Source: an uncultured Lentisphaerota bacterium
GTDB taxonomy: Bacteria; Verrucomicrobiota; Kiritimatiellia; CAIQIC01
NCBI GenBank assembly: GCA_903889245.1
Contig: CAISWQ010000024.1
Coordinates: 1 to 64,000, forward strand
Direction: 5' to 3'
Length of the DNA: 64,000 bases
Part shown: one piece after another, positions 1-8,669 of the stretch
How positions within the stretch are numbered: position 1 is the stretch's first letter
How the letters are laid out: every line of letters begins with the position of its first letter
The notes under the pieces: generated by a model
Seen by the model: the letters and a program-made list of their open reading frames with translations, nothing else
What the model was told of the DNA's origin: nothing
Database searches by the model: none
Made by a program: the position numbers and the translations under genes

Positions 1-107
1 CAAAGGACTGCCGGTGCCCAGGCGGGTGCCGGATCAGGTCTGGATCAATCCACCCCAGCCAAACACGACTAAATCATGATGGAAAATGTGTCTCACTTTC
101 ATTGACA

Positions 108-186
108 ACCAGCGGGCTTGGAAACGGGAACCGCCGGTTTTCCAAGCCTCGGAGAAACCACGGCTCTCCCATTCCAAGCCTCGGAA
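108..186. repeat. TTCCAAGG palindrome cluster (3 copies)
   Basis: Three imperfect copies of the window-wide palindrome (consensus TTCCAAGGCTTGGAA) are centred near 115, 147 and 179, so they are 32 bp apart. The first has only its right half (GGGCTTGGAA) intact. They sit directly downstream of the GH95-like gene on the minus strand. In bases 1-107 I see nothing assignable, apart from an open + frame ending at TAA 70-72 that could be the tail of an upstream gene. Confidence 0.8.
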
Positions 187-188
187 AC

Positions 189-2402
189 TCACTTCTTTGC
201 AGTGGCGGTTTTGACGCCGTAGAAGTTGCAGCGCGCGGGGTCGGCGGGCAGCGCGGAGACGATCATCGGCGGCACTTCCTTGCCGGCGTAGATGAAGACG
301 TCATTGCCGGGGCCCAGCGTGAGTTTATAGGCGGCGCCATCAAGCTCCTGCACGCTCCAGCCCTTGCCGGTGCCGCCCATCAGCAAATATTTTTCGTCGA
401 GCTGCACGCGGCACGTGCCGCCCTTGGCGCTGGTCACGCGCACCCATAGCGTCTTGCCATCCCGGCGCGCGGCGCTGACGAGGAAGCCGCCCTCGGCGCG
501 CAGGTTGTGGAAGGTCGCCTCCTTCCAGCTTGGCGGCACGCCGGGGAAGACGCGGATTTTCCCGCCCCAGCTTTGCAGCAGCAGGTCCTGGATGGACTGC
601 GCGCCGGAGAGCGGCGTCTCGATCACCGGGCTGCCCTCGAGATACATCGTGTTCGGTTTGATATAGCTATCGAGGAACGCGTTCAGCAGCGCCACCGCCT
701 GCTCGCGACGGCCGATGCTCGCGCAGATCGAGCTGGCGCCGGTGTAGGTGTAGCCCTGCAACGCGCCCTTGAAGCCGATCCAGTGGTCGAGCGATTGCTC
801 GATCAGCGCGCGCCGTTCCGGCTGTTCCCAGTTCATCAGGTAGAGCGGATAGATCATCAGCAGGTGCGAGTAGTGCCGGTGCGAGTGGCCGAGCGCCACG
901 CCGCGGCCAATGTCGAGGCCCTTGGCGCTGGTCGGGTAGTCGGTCAGCGTGGCGAGAATGTTCTTCCATTCCGGCAGCAGCGGGTCGGCGAGCTGCAGCC
1001 GTTCATGCTCGATGACGAGCGTCTGGCAGCCCCAGCGCAGCAGCGCCAGGTCATAGTTGCAGTCCGGCGCGGCGCCGTATTCCGGCGAGTAGGTCGGCGG
1101 CAGATGCAGCTTGCCGTCGCTGCCCTTCTCCAGCAGATGACGATAATAATTCACGCAGCGGCGCAGCAGCGGGAGGCAATGGTTCTTGAGCCGCGCGTCG
1201 TCCGCGGCGTAGCGGCACTGACGCCAGTAATTCTGGCACGTCCAGATCAGGTTGCCGACCTCGTTGCCGACCTTGCCGCGGCAGTCATAGCTCGTCACGC
1301 GGCTGATCGCGGCGGAGTCGTGCTGCCACTCCGGCTTCACGTTCTGGATCAGGTTCGTGAGGTTGTTGTCCAGCATCCGGCACAGGCTCTCGCCGAGTTC
1401 GAGGTGATTCGCCGTGTAGACCGGATAATAGGAAAGCTGGATGTTCAGATTCCACCAGATCGCCGGCCAGCCGGTGGTGCGGAACCACGGCCCCATCAGG
1501 TCAATCGCCGGGCGGTCGGCGCGCGTCGCGCTCGCGAGCTTGTAGATTTGAATCCAGTAGAAACTTTCCAGCCGTGTATCCGGGAGGCTCAAGAAACTCT
1601 GCGGATAGAACGCGTGCCACCACGCGCGGTGCGACTCCGCCAGCTTGGCCGCGCCCGTGCCCGCCGCGCCCTCCACCACGCGCACGGCCGAGCCGCGCGC
1701 CGTGGTGCCCGGCCACGAGTTGCCAACGCTGACGAACACAGTGCGCTGGCCCGTGCCCGCGCCCTGCTCCTGCCACGCGGTGGCATATTGCCCGCCCGCC
1801 AGCAGCGGCTGCACGCACACCTGCGTCGCGCCGTCACGCGCCATGACCGAGGGCGGATTCGGCTGATAGTCCTTCGGCGGGCTTCGCGTGCGCGTGCTCG
1901 CCGATTTTTCCGCGACCCACTCCCACGCGAAGTTCTGTTCGCCCGCGCTCGCGTTGAACTCGAACACCGTGACCAGCTCGGTCGCGTGCGTGAACGCGCG
2001 CCAGGAAATTTCGCCGCGGTCGGTGACCAGCTTGCCGGTGGCCTCGGCGTTCCAGAGGTCGAGGCGCATCGTGCCGCTCTTGACCTTGCCGACAGGCTTG
2101 AGCAAAAAGTGGCCGATGGGCAGCCGCGCCTTGTCGAAGCACGCGTTATCGCCGGGCCGGTGATCGGTCACATCGCTGCGCCCGATATCGGCGCGCAGCG
2201 CGCAGTCCTTGTCGGCATAGAGCATCGCGCCGAGCAGGCCGTTGCCGATGAACGCGCCCGCGTCCCACTTATCCGGCATCACTTTCCAGACCAGATCGTG
2301 CCGCGCGAGGAACGCCGGCCAGTCAACCCTGTCTTGGACAACCTCGGCCGCGCAATACAGTACCGAGTTTAACAAAAGCAGAATTACTGGCAATTTCTTC
2401 AT
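189..2402 (-). CDS. Exported GH95-like glycoside hydrolase (alpha-L-fucosidase type)
   Basis: Predicted secreted glycosidase of about 737 residues. The ATG at 2402 was chosen because it begins a signal peptide (MKKLPVILLLLNSVLYCAA) and follows AGGAG; the ORF track's upstream start adds repeat-derived residues. The centre carries the (alpha/alpha)6-barrel-like stretch typical of GH95 and related enzymes (WNLNIQLSYYPVYTANH). The C-terminus has the GH95-style sequence LLLQSWGGKIRVFPGVP followed by a small beta domain. GH95 enzymes remove fucose or galactose from glycans by inversion; the exact substrate cannot be read here. It is transcribed away from a second fucosidase-type gene (GH29) on the same strand, which suggests a fucoglycan-degrading locus. 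Family assignment is by motif recognition only. Confidence 0.8.
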   Translation of the reverse strand: MKKLPVILLLLNSVLYCAAEVVQDRVDWPAFLARHDLVWKVMPDKWDAGAFIGNGLLGAMLYADKDCALRADIGRSDVTDHRPGDNACFDKARLPIGHFLLKPVGKVKSGTMRLDLWNAEATGKLVTDRGEISWRAFTHATELVTVFEFNASAGEQNFAWEWVAEKSASTRTRSPPKDYQPNPPSVMARDGATQVCVQPLLAGGQYATAWQEQGAGTGQRTVFVSVGNSWPGTTARGSAVRVVEGAAGTGAAKLAESHRAWWHAFYPQSFLSLPDTRLESFYWIQIYKLASATRADRPAIDLMGPWFRTTGWPAIWWNLNIQLSYYPVYTANHLELGESLCRMLDNNLTNLIQNVKPEWQHDSAAISRVTSYDCRGKVGNEVGNLIWTCQNYWRQCRYAADDARLKNHCLPLLRRCVNYYRHLLEKGSDGKLHLPPTYSPEYGAAPDCNYDLALLRWGCQTLVIEHERLQLADPLLPEWKNILATLTDYPTSAKGLDIGRGVALGHSHRHYSHLLMIYPLYLMNWEQPERRALIEQSLDHWIGFKGALQGYTYTGASSICASIGRREQAVALLNAFLDSYIKPNTMYLEGSPVIETPLSGAQSIQDLLLQSWGGKIRVFPGVPPSWKEATFHNLRAEGGFLVSAARRDGKTLWVRVTSAKGGTCRVQLDEKYLLMGGTGKGWSVQELDGAAYKLTLGPGNDVFIYAGKEVPPMIVSALPADPARCNFYGVKTATAKK

Positions 2403-2426
2403 CACTGATCTCCTGATCAAAGGCGG

Positions 2427-2533
2427 GAGGGCGAGCCTCCTGGCGAGCCGCAACTGTAGCGGCGGTCTACGACCGCCGTCGGCGGCCATAGGCCGCCGCT
2501 ACAGAAGGCTCGCGAGTACGCTCGCCCTCCCAT
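2427..2533. repeat. Nested inverted repeat between fucosidase genes
   Basis: Outer arms GGGAGGGCGAGCCTCCTGG and its near-complement (reading ...CGAGTACGCTCGCCCTCCC) enclose a second palindrome that starts CTGTAGCGGCGGTCTACGAC and ends GGCCGCCGCTACAG. The inner unit recurs in degenerate form near 5494-5543, so this is a dispersed element and not a local hairpin. It lies just upstream of the GH95-like start. Confidence 0.75.
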
Positions 2534-2585
2534 GTTTTTGCCCATCACTCCAGTACACCACCACTCCATCACTCCAATCTTCTTC

Positions 2586-4511
2586 TCATTTCGCCAGCAG
2601 GCCGAGTTCGGCCACGCTGATGTGGTTGCCGTCGGCGCTATGCAGGCCGACGAACTTCACGAACCGGCCTTTCGCCGGCTTGGCAAAGGTCACGACCTGC
2701 TGGATCGGGTTCGCCTTGATGTTGCCGAACTCGCCCTTGGCGACCGGCGCGCCCCACACCTGGCCATCGGCGCTCACGAAGATTTCGTACTGGTCCACGA
2801 TGCCGCGCGTCGTGCCATCGCTGCGCGGCAGGTAGGTGCAGCCGCCGAACTCCTGCTCCTTGCCGGTATCAATCACGATGAATTGCGGCGGTGCCTGTTC
2901 GCCCTTCGGCCCGTGCGTATGCCAGAGCGTTTTCGGATCATCATCAATCGCGTTGCGCGCCGCCCCACCCCGCCCGGCCTCGAAGCTGGACGAAACCACC
3001 TGCCAGTTGCTCTTCGTCAGTCCGCGGACGAGCTGCTCGCCCGGCCCGGTCTTGCGCGCCCAGTCGGGTTCGAGATGCAGTGCAAATTCGGAGATGGCCG
3101 GGCAGACCGGCGCCTTTGTGATACGCAGGCGGACTTTCTCCGTCGTGATGTTATCGCCGCGCCACAGCCGCCGCGGCCCGATGGCCGAACCGCTCGCAAA
3201 CTCGACCCACGCGCCGTTCGCCCAGCGATCCAGCGCCCAGTCGTCCACGCGCTGGCCAAGCGGCAGGAATTCGCGCAGGCTGACGACGTTGAACGTCACC
3301 GCCTTGCCCAACTCCAGCACCAGCTCCGGCGTCGTCACGCCATCGTCGCAACTCCAATAGGTATCGCCTTTGCCATCGAGCACATGGGCGGCGGCAAAGC
3401 GCGCGTCGTTGCCGCGCACATGGCTGGCGACGGCCTGCGCGCCCTGCGCCAGGTCCCTGGCGAAGGTCGCGTCAATGATCTTGCGGAAGCCCTGCAGCGA
3501 CTTCACATCGTTCTCGTGTACCTTGCCGCGCCGGTCGGGCGGGAGGTTGAGCAGGAAGTTCGCGCCGCGCCCGATGGACTTGTAGTAGAGATCCACGAGA
3601 TTTTCCGGTGTGCGCACGCGGTCATCTTCCTTGGCGTGATAGAACCAGCCGGGGCGGATGGAGACATCGCACTCCGCCGGCAGCCAGTGCGTGCCCGGCC
3701 GCTCGCCGCGGTTGAGCTGCGCATTGACGCCGCCGACGCCGGGATAATAGTTGTCGCGGTTCATCGTGGCCCAGCACGGGTCGCCGGCGATGCCGCGCTC
3801 GTTGCCCACCCACCGCACCTCCGGCCCGCCATCGCTGAACATGCACGCCAGCGGCTGCAGCTCATAAACGATCTTCCACGTATTCGGCCAGTCATAGTAG
3901 GTCTTGTTGTCAATCTTCCGCCGCTCGCGCGCGCCGCCGTAATAACCATCGCCGCCGTTCGCGCCATCGAACCAGACCTCGGTGACCGGCCCGTAGTTCG
4001 TCAGCAGCTCGCGGAGCTGGTTGCGATAGTAGGTGAGGTATTCCGGCCGCGCGTAATCCTTGTGGTTGCGGTCCCACGGCGAGAGATAGGTGCCGAACTG
4101 CAGGCCGTACTTCTTGCAGGCATCGGAGATTTCGCGAACGACGTCGCCCTTGCCGTTCTTCCACGGCGAGTTCTTCACCGAATGCTCGGTGAACTTCGAC
4201 GGCCAGAGACAGAAACCATCGTGATGCTTGCACGTCAGGATCAGCCGCTTCATCCCGGCCTCGGCCGCGACGCGGACGATCTGGTCGGCATCGAACTCCG
4301 TCGGGTTGAAGATACTCTCCGGCTCATCGCCGAGACCCCACTCGCGGTCGGTGAAGGTGTTGACCGTGAAGTGCAGGAAGCCGATGAAGTCCCCCGCGTG
4401 CCAGTTGAGCTGCGCCGCATTTGGCACCGGCCCGTACGGAGCCGGTGGCTCCACCGCCCATGCCGCCCCCGCCATCATCATCGCCGCCACCAGCCATCGT
4501 TGCAGGTTCAT
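2586..4511 (-). CDS. Exported alpha-L-fucosidase, GH29, with two C-terminal discoidin-like domains
   Basis: Start ATG 4511 follows GGGAG and opens a signal peptide (MNLQRWLVAAMMMAGAAWA); the track's longer form lacks this logic. Product about 641 residues. The N-terminal TIM barrel shows GH29 hallmarks: an H-H-D-G-F segment (KHHDGFCLW), HSVKNSPWK, and VWFDGANGG, in which Asp182 is the expected catalytic nucleophile. After about residue 330 come two beta-sandwich modules resembling F5/8-type C (discoidin) carbohydrate-binding domains. It would release terminal L-fucose from host or algal glycans in the periplasm or outside the cell. It is followed downstream on the same strand by the GH95-like hydrolase, separated by repeat-rich DNA, so co-regulation is plausible but not shown. 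Confidence 0.9.
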   Translation of the reverse strand: MNLQRWLVAAMMMAGAAWAVEPPAPYGPVPNAAQLNWHAGDFIGFLHFTVNTFTDREWGLGDEPESIFNPTEFDADQIVRVAAEAGMKRLILTCKHHDGFCLWPSKFTEHSVKNSPWKNGKGDVVREISDACKKYGLQFGTYLSPWDRNHKDYARPEYLTYYRNQLRELLTNYGPVTEVWFDGANGGDGYYGGARERRKIDNKTYYDWPNTWKIVYELQPLACMFSDGGPEVRWVGNERGIAGDPCWATMNRDNYYPGVGGVNAQLNRGERPGTHWLPAECDVSIRPGWFYHAKEDDRVRTPENLVDLYYKSIGRGANFLLNLPPDRRGKVHENDVKSLQGFRKIIDATFARDLAQGAQAVASHVRGNDARFAAAHVLDGKGDTYWSCDDGVTTPELVLELGKAVTFNVVSLREFLPLGQRVDDWALDRWANGAWVEFASGSAIGPRRLWRGDNITTEKVRLRITKAPVCPAISEFALHLEPDWARKTGPGEQLVRGLTKSNWQVVSSSFEAGRGGAARNAIDDDPKTLWHTHGPKGEQAPPQFIVIDTGKEQEFGGCTYLPRSDGTTRGIVDQYEIFVSADGQVWGAPVAKGEFGNIKANPIQQVVTFAKPAKGRFVKFVGLHSADGNHISVAELGLLAK

Positions 4512-4611
4512 ATCGTCGCTCCCGGTTGAAAGACGCGGCGAACGTAGCCGGACAGAGCGCAAAACAAAAGCGCCAAACTTGACCTCCAACTATCAATCCT
4601 TGACCGGCGAA

Positions 4612-4776
4612 GAGGATTGAACAGAAGGGAACGAAGCAACGAAGCCGAGGATTGAACAGCGAAGGCGCGAAGCCGGGAAGCAGTCCCCTTCGCGCCTTCC
4701 CGTCTTCCTTGTTCACACCTGCGCCTTCCGACTTTGCTTTGCGCCTTGGCGTCAGCTTCGTTGCCTTCTGTTCAAG
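4612..4776. repeat. GAACAGAAGGCAACGAAG-family repeats, direct and inverted
   Basis: The spacer between the GH29 and msrA genes contains TTGAACAGAAGGGAACGAAG (4617 on), a variant TTGAACAGCGAAGGCGCGAAG, and inverted copies (CTTCGTTGCCTTCTGTTCAA, 4757-4776). GAAGGCGCGAAG at 4661 can pair with CTTCGCGCCTTC at 4688. The same word occurs at 8478 and 10300-10410, so it is a dispersed repeat family. Confidence 0.7.
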
Positions 4777-4794
4777 CGCCTTCTCTTCTCTGTT

Positions 4795-5367
4795 TCAGTT
4801 GTGGCACTTGGCGCGGCCGTGCTTTTCGAGGTAGCGCTGGTGATATTCCTCGGCACGATAGAACGGCGCGGCGGCGACGATCTGCGTGACGATCTTGCGG
4901 TTGTAGTAGCCGGGCGTCTTCTGCAGCTTCTCCATGGAGGCCTGCGCCGCCTTCTGCTGTTCCGGGGTGTGACAGAAGATCGCCGAGCGATAATTATCTC
5001 CGATGTCGGGTCCTTGCCGGTTCACTTGCGTCGGGTCGTGGATTTTCCAGAACACGTCGAGCAGTTGCTCAAAGGTCACCACCGCCGGGTCGAACTGCAC
5101 CTCGACCGCCTCGGCGTGGCCGGTGGCGTGCGTGCAGACCTGTTCATAAGTGGGATTCGGCATCGCACCGCCGGTGTAGCCGACCGCGGTCTCCTTCACG
5201 CCCTTGAGGGCGCGGAACTCGGCCTCGACGCCCCAGAAACAGCCCGCCGCAAACGTGGCCTGGTCCATTTTCGCCTCTCCTTTGGCCGTCGCGTTCGTCG
5301 CCGGCGCGGCCTGCGCCGCGACGCCCGCCGCCAGCGCCGCCAGCATGATGATAGTGGTCCTTTTCAT
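4795..5367 (-). CDS. msrA: Peptide-methionine (S)-S-oxide reductase MsrA, exported
   Basis: Reduces methionine-S-sulfoxide in proteins. Start ATG 5367 was selected because it begins a signal peptide ([20 protein letters not shown]); the longer track ORF reads through repeats. Length 190 aa, normal for MsrA plus a leader. The catalytic motif [10 protein letters not shown] contains the sulfoxide-attacking Cys, and [27 protein letters not shown] and the [18 protein letters not shown] block are family signatures. The C-terminus ends KCHN, close to where resolving cysteines lie in some MsrAs. The leader suggests periplasmic protein repair. The neighbours do not suggest an operon. Confidence 0.95.
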   Translation of the reverse strand: MKRTTIIMLAALAAGVAAQAAPATNATAKGEAKMDQATFAAGCFWGVEAEFRALKGVKETAVGYTGGAMPNPTYEQVCTHATGHAEAVEVQFDPAVVTFEQLLDVFWKIHDPTQVNRQGPDIGDNYRSAIFCHTPEQQKAAQASMEKLQKTPGYYNRKIVTQIVAAAPFYRAEEYHQRYLEKHGRAKCHN

Positions 5368-5418
5368 GCCGCGACTATCGCCCCTCCCCCGCCCGCCCGC
5401 AACATCGTTCTTCACGGC

Positions 5419-5795
5419 GGACTGGAGTAGTGGAGTGTTGGAACTCCAACGCGCCGCCCCGGCGGACTGGCCCCGATGGCGCGCTTGCACTCCTGTAGCG
5501 GCGGCCTGTGGCCACCGTCGGCGGGCATAGCCCGCGCTACAGCTTCCAATGCTTGGGAAAAATCCGGCGAAATTTTCCAAGGATTGGAAGGCATAAACAG
5601 TTTGGAGTGCGGCAGCATGACGCCGCCTTCCGCGGCGCGACGCGTCGCGCCGCCCAAAGCGCGGACACGTCCGCGCACTCCAAAATCTGGCAGGATGCGG
5701 TTTTCAGAGCGGTGTGGCGCGACAGCTCTGTCGTGGGCGGGGCTTTCCAGTCCCGCGTTCCAATACGCCAGCACTCCACTACTCCAGTTCTCCAC
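5419..5795. repeat. Mosaic of dispersed palindromic repeats in 500-bp spacer
   Basis: The msrA to DUF4190 spacer (5368-5869) is built from several repeat types. ACTGGAGTAGTGGAGTGTTGG near 5421 is inverted at 5768 (CAGCACTCCACTACTCCAG). A TGTAGCGGCGGCC...CGCGCTACA palindrome lies at 5494-5543. Two TTCCAAGG-type palindromes are centred at about 5551 and 5582. A long inverted repeat runs from GGAGTGCGGCAGCATGACGC (5601) to GCGGACACGTCCGCGCACTCC (ends about 5683). GCGACAGCTCTGTCG lies near 5718. No gene is supported in this stretch. Confidence 0.7.
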
Positions 5796-5869
5796 TTGCT
5801 CGCGCGCGGCTTGTCAGGGCGGCAAGGGCGGTTTATAAGCGGGCCACTTCAACACACAGGAGCCAGACC

Positions 5870-6628
5870 ATGACAACGCCGCCAGCCATCGGAGAAAGCG
5901 CCAAACCGCGCACCGCCGGGATCGCCATCGCCAGCCTTGTGCTCGGCATTCTGGGCGTCACCTGTCTCTCGGTTCTCGCCGGCATCCCGGCGTTGGTGCT
6001 CGGCATCCTGGCGCTCAATCGCGTCAACCGCTCGGCCGGCACGCTGGCGGGCAAGGGTCAGTCCATCGCCGGCATCGTCATGGGCGGTATCAGCATCGTG
6101 CTGCTGCCGGTCATGCTGGGTTTTTGGGCGGGCCTGCTAATGCCGGCCGTGTCCCAAGCCAAAGCCAAGGCGGGCGAGGCCAAGGCTCTCATGGAAATTC
6201 AGGCGCTCCAGCAGGCCATGCAGCACTATTACACCGAATACGGCACGTGGCCCGGCGAGGCGGGCCAGGGTGGTGACCATCGTTACACCGGGCAGGAATA
6301 CAAACAACTGCTGGATATTTTGCAGGGACAAGACGGGGAACTAAACGGCCGCCGGTGTAATCCCAAGAAAATAGTTTTCCTGGCGGTGAGCGAGAAGAGC
6401 ATCGTCACCACGGCGATCCGCGGGACGGCGCAGCCGGGCGAACTGGCCGATCCGTGGGGCAACCGCTATGAAATTGTCGCGGACTGGAATTTCGACAACC
6501 GGATTGACAGCCCCTTGGCCGATGGCGGCGCGGCTACCGGTTACGGAGTGATCGTCTGGTCGCACGGTCCGGGTGGCGTGACAAAACATTCCTCAGCCAC
6601 CAAGAAGAGCATCCGCTCCTGGCGCTGA
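5870..6628 (+). CDS. DUF4190 membrane domain fused to a pseudopilin-like C-terminal domain
   Basis: Start ATG 5870 follows an AGGAG eight bases upstream; 252 aa. Residues about 17-55 and 65-90 form two hydrophobic hairpin helices (GIAIASLVLGILGVTCLSVL; GIVMGGISIVLLPVMLGFWA) typical of DUF4190. The second helix runs into AKAKAGEAKALMEIQALQQAMQHY, which looks like the N-terminal helix of a type II secretion pseudopilin. The C-terminal half, with DPWGNRYEIVADWNFD and a final GYGVIVWSHG segment, resembles the GspG-like globular domain common in PVC prepilin-type proteins. No type III prepilin cleavage site precedes the helix, so it is probably a membrane-tethered sensor or structural protein and not a processed pilin. 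Function unknown. Confidence 0.75.
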   Translation: MTTPPAIGESAKPRTAGIAIASLVLGILGVTCLSVLAGIPALVLGILALNRVNRSAGTLAGKGQSIAGIVMGGISIVLLPVMLGFWAGLLMPAVSQAKAKAGEAKALMEIQALQQAMQHYYTEYGTWPGEAGQGGDHRYTGQEYKQLLDILQGQDGELNGRRCNPKKIVFLAVSEKSIVTTAIRGTAQPGELADPWGNRYEIVADWNFDNRIDSPLADGGAATGYGVIVWSHGPGGVTKHSSATKKSIRSWR

Positions 6629-6832
6629 TGCGCCGCCACATGGTCACGGCGCGACTTTGCGCACCATGTCGTGCTCGCGGACGTGCTCCGGGACGCGGAT
6701 GCCGATGTTCCTGCCGGTTCTTCCTGAATGGCAACGTCCGCCCTCTTCCATTAGCCATTCGCCCTACGCTTCCGCTCTTGCCAGCGGCGATGCGGCACGG
6801 CACACTCCGCCGGACTTTTCAGGAGAAAAACC

Positions 6833-8467
6833 ATGCCCAAACAACTGATGTTGACCGAGACGAAGGAATGGCGGGCGTTGGCGAAGCACGCGGTCGCAGT
6901 CAAAAAACTGTCACTGCACAAGCTCTTTGCCGAGGACCCCGGCCGCGCGGAGCGCTTCACCTTGCAGGTCGGCGACCTCCATCTGGATTACTCCAAGAAC
7001 CGCATCACCGCCGAGACGCTCAAGCTGCTCATCGCCCTCGCCCGCCGGCGCAAACTGGCCGAGGCGACCGATGCCATGTTCTCCGGCGAGAAGATCAACC
7101 GCACCGAGGATCGCGCTGTGCTACACGTCGCACTCCGCAACCGTTCGAACACGCCGATTCTGGTGGATGGTAAGGACGTGATGCCCGCGGTCAACGCCGT
7201 GCTCGCCAAGCTGCGCAAGTTTTCCGCGCGCATCCGCAGCGGCGACTGGAAAGGCTTCACCGGGAAACGTATCCGCAACGTGGTGAACATCGGCATCGGC
7301 GGCAGCGACCTCGGCCCGGTCATGGCCTTTGAGGCGCTCAAGCACTACAGCGAGCGCGGCATGGTCTTCCGGTTCGTTTCCAACGTGGACGGCACGCACC
7401 TCGCCGAGAGCGTGCGCGACCTCGACCCGGCCGAGACGCTGTTCATCGTCGCCTCCAAGACCTTCACGACGCAGGAGACGATGGCGAACGCCGAAAGCGC
7501 CCGCGCGTGGCTGCTCGCCACGCTGAAGGACAGGGCGGCGGTCAAGGCGCACTTCGTCGCGCTCTCCACCAACGCGCAGAAGGTCGCCGAGTTCGGGATT
7601 GATACGGCGAACATGTTCGAGTTCTGGGACTGGGTCGGCGGCCGCTACAGCCTGTGCTCCGCCATCGGCCTGCCGGTGATGCTCGCCATCGGCCCGGACC
7701 ACTTCGACGCCATGCTCGATGGGTTCCACAAGATGGACCGCCATTTTGCCGAGACGCCGCCCGAGCACAACGCGCCCGTCATCCTCGCGTTGCTGGGCCT
7801 CTGGTACAACAACTTCCTCGGCGCGCAGAGCCACGCGATCCTGCCCTACGACCAGTATCTCTCGCGCTTCGCCGCCTACTTCCAGCAGGGCGACATGGAG
7901 AGCAACGGCAAGTACGTGGACCAGCAGGGCCACCGCGTCGCGTGGCAGACCGGCCCGATCATCTGGGGCGAGCCCGGCACCAACGGCCAGCACGCCTTCT
8001 ACCAGTTGATCCACCAGGGCACCAAGCTGATCCCGTGCGACTTCATCGGCTTCTGCCGCTCGCTCAACCCGCTGGCCGGGCACCACGACAAGCTGATGTC
8101 GAACTTCTTCGCGCAGACCGAGGCGCTGGCGTTCGGTAAGACCGCCGAACAGGTCGCCGCCGAGGGCACCAAGCCCGACCTCGTCCCGCATCGCGTCTTC
8201 GAGGGCAACCGCCCGACGAACTCGATCATGGCGGCCGAACTGACGCCCGCGGTGTTGGGCCAGCTCATCGCGCTCTATGAGCACAAGATTTTCACGCAGG
8301 GTGTGCTCTGGAATATCTTCAGCTTCGACCAGTGGGGGGTGCAGCTCGGCAAGGAACTCGCCTCGAAAATCCTGCCGGAGTTGACCGCGACCGCCGAGCA
8401 GGAACTGAAGCACGACGCCTCGACCAACGCGCTCATCCGCCTCTACCGCCGCCAGCGCCGCGCCTGA
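6833..8467 (+). CDS. pgi: Glucose-6-phosphate isomerase
   Basis: Interconverts glucose-6-phosphate and fructose-6-phosphate in glycolysis and gluconeogenesis. The ATG at 6833 has CAGGAG upstream. 544 aa, the usual length of the long bacterial/eukaryotic-type PGI. Visible motifs are [29 protein letters not shown] (sugar-phosphate-binding loop), [16 protein letters not shown], an [20 protein letters not shown] block and GKELASKI at the C-terminus. The last four codons and the stop lie inside a repeat that is duplicated at 10272. Confidence 0.97.
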   Translation: MPKQLMLTETKEWRALAKHAVAVKKLSLHKLFAEDPGRAERFTLQVGDLHLDYSKNRITAETLKLLIALARRRKLAEATDAMFSGEKINRTEDRAVLHVALRNRSNTPILVDGKDVMPAVNAVLAKLRKFSARIRSGDWKGFTGKRIRNVVNIGIGGSDLGPVMAFEALKHYSERGMVFRFVSNVDGTHLAESVRDLDPAETLFIVASKTFTTQETMANAESARAWLLATLKDRAAVKAHFVALSTNAQKVAEFGIDTANMFEFWDWVGGRYSLCSAIGLPVMLAIGPDHFDAMLDGFHKMDRHFAETPPEHNAPVILALLGLWYNNFLGAQSHAILPYDQYLSRFAAYFQQGDMESNGKYVDQQGHRVAWQTGPIIWGEPGTNGQHAFYQLIHQGTKLIPCDFIGFCRSLNPLAGHHDKLMSNFFAQTEALAFGKTAEQVAAEGTKPDLVPHRVFEGNRPTNSIMAAELTPAVLGQLIALYEHKIFTQGVLWNIFSFDQWGVQLGKELASKILPELTATAEQELKHDASTNALIRLYRRQRRA

Positions 8468-8616
8468 AGCCTTGGCGGAGTTGAACAGAAGGCAACGAAG
8501 CAACGCAGAAGACTTTTGACGAGGCTGGGAGAAAAGAAGGCAGCGTTAGCCACAGAGAACACAGAGGACTCCGAGGCCGCTGGCTCTGTGAACGCTGTGC
8601 GCTCTGGGGCGGGAGG
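8449..8616. repeat. Direct repeat, left copy (partner at 10272-10532)
   Basis: Starts in the last codons of pgi (CCGCCAGCGCCGCGCC) and runs through GAACAGAAGGCAACGAAGC to GCTCTGGGGCGGGAGG. The first ~52 bp recur at 10272-10323. The remaining ~140 bp recur at 10393-10532 with a single 2-bp length difference (GAACACAGAGG versus GAACAGAGG). The two copies bracket the lipoprotein pair. Confidence 0.85.
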
Positions 8617-8669
8617 CCGGAAAGCTGCGGCTCCAGCCACCCCTGCCCTGAATCGCCGGAGGACGCGCC

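Noticed and set aside
1-72. Possible C-terminal end of an upstream + strand gene (frame 1 to TAA 70-72)
   Set aside because: Only 23 codons with no recognisable motif; cannot be distinguished from chance.
507-2372. 621-aa + strand ORF
   Set aside because: Antisense shadow of the GH95-like gene; Arg/Ala/Val-rich with no domain, as expected from high-GC complementary frames. The same applies to 2532-4529.
7121-8503. 460-aa minus-strand ORF over pgi
   Set aside because: Shadow of a well-conserved enzyme; no recognisable protein features. 10591-11916, 31994-33664, 34054-36180, 41066-43201, 44916-46241 and 48332-49405 were dropped for the same reason.
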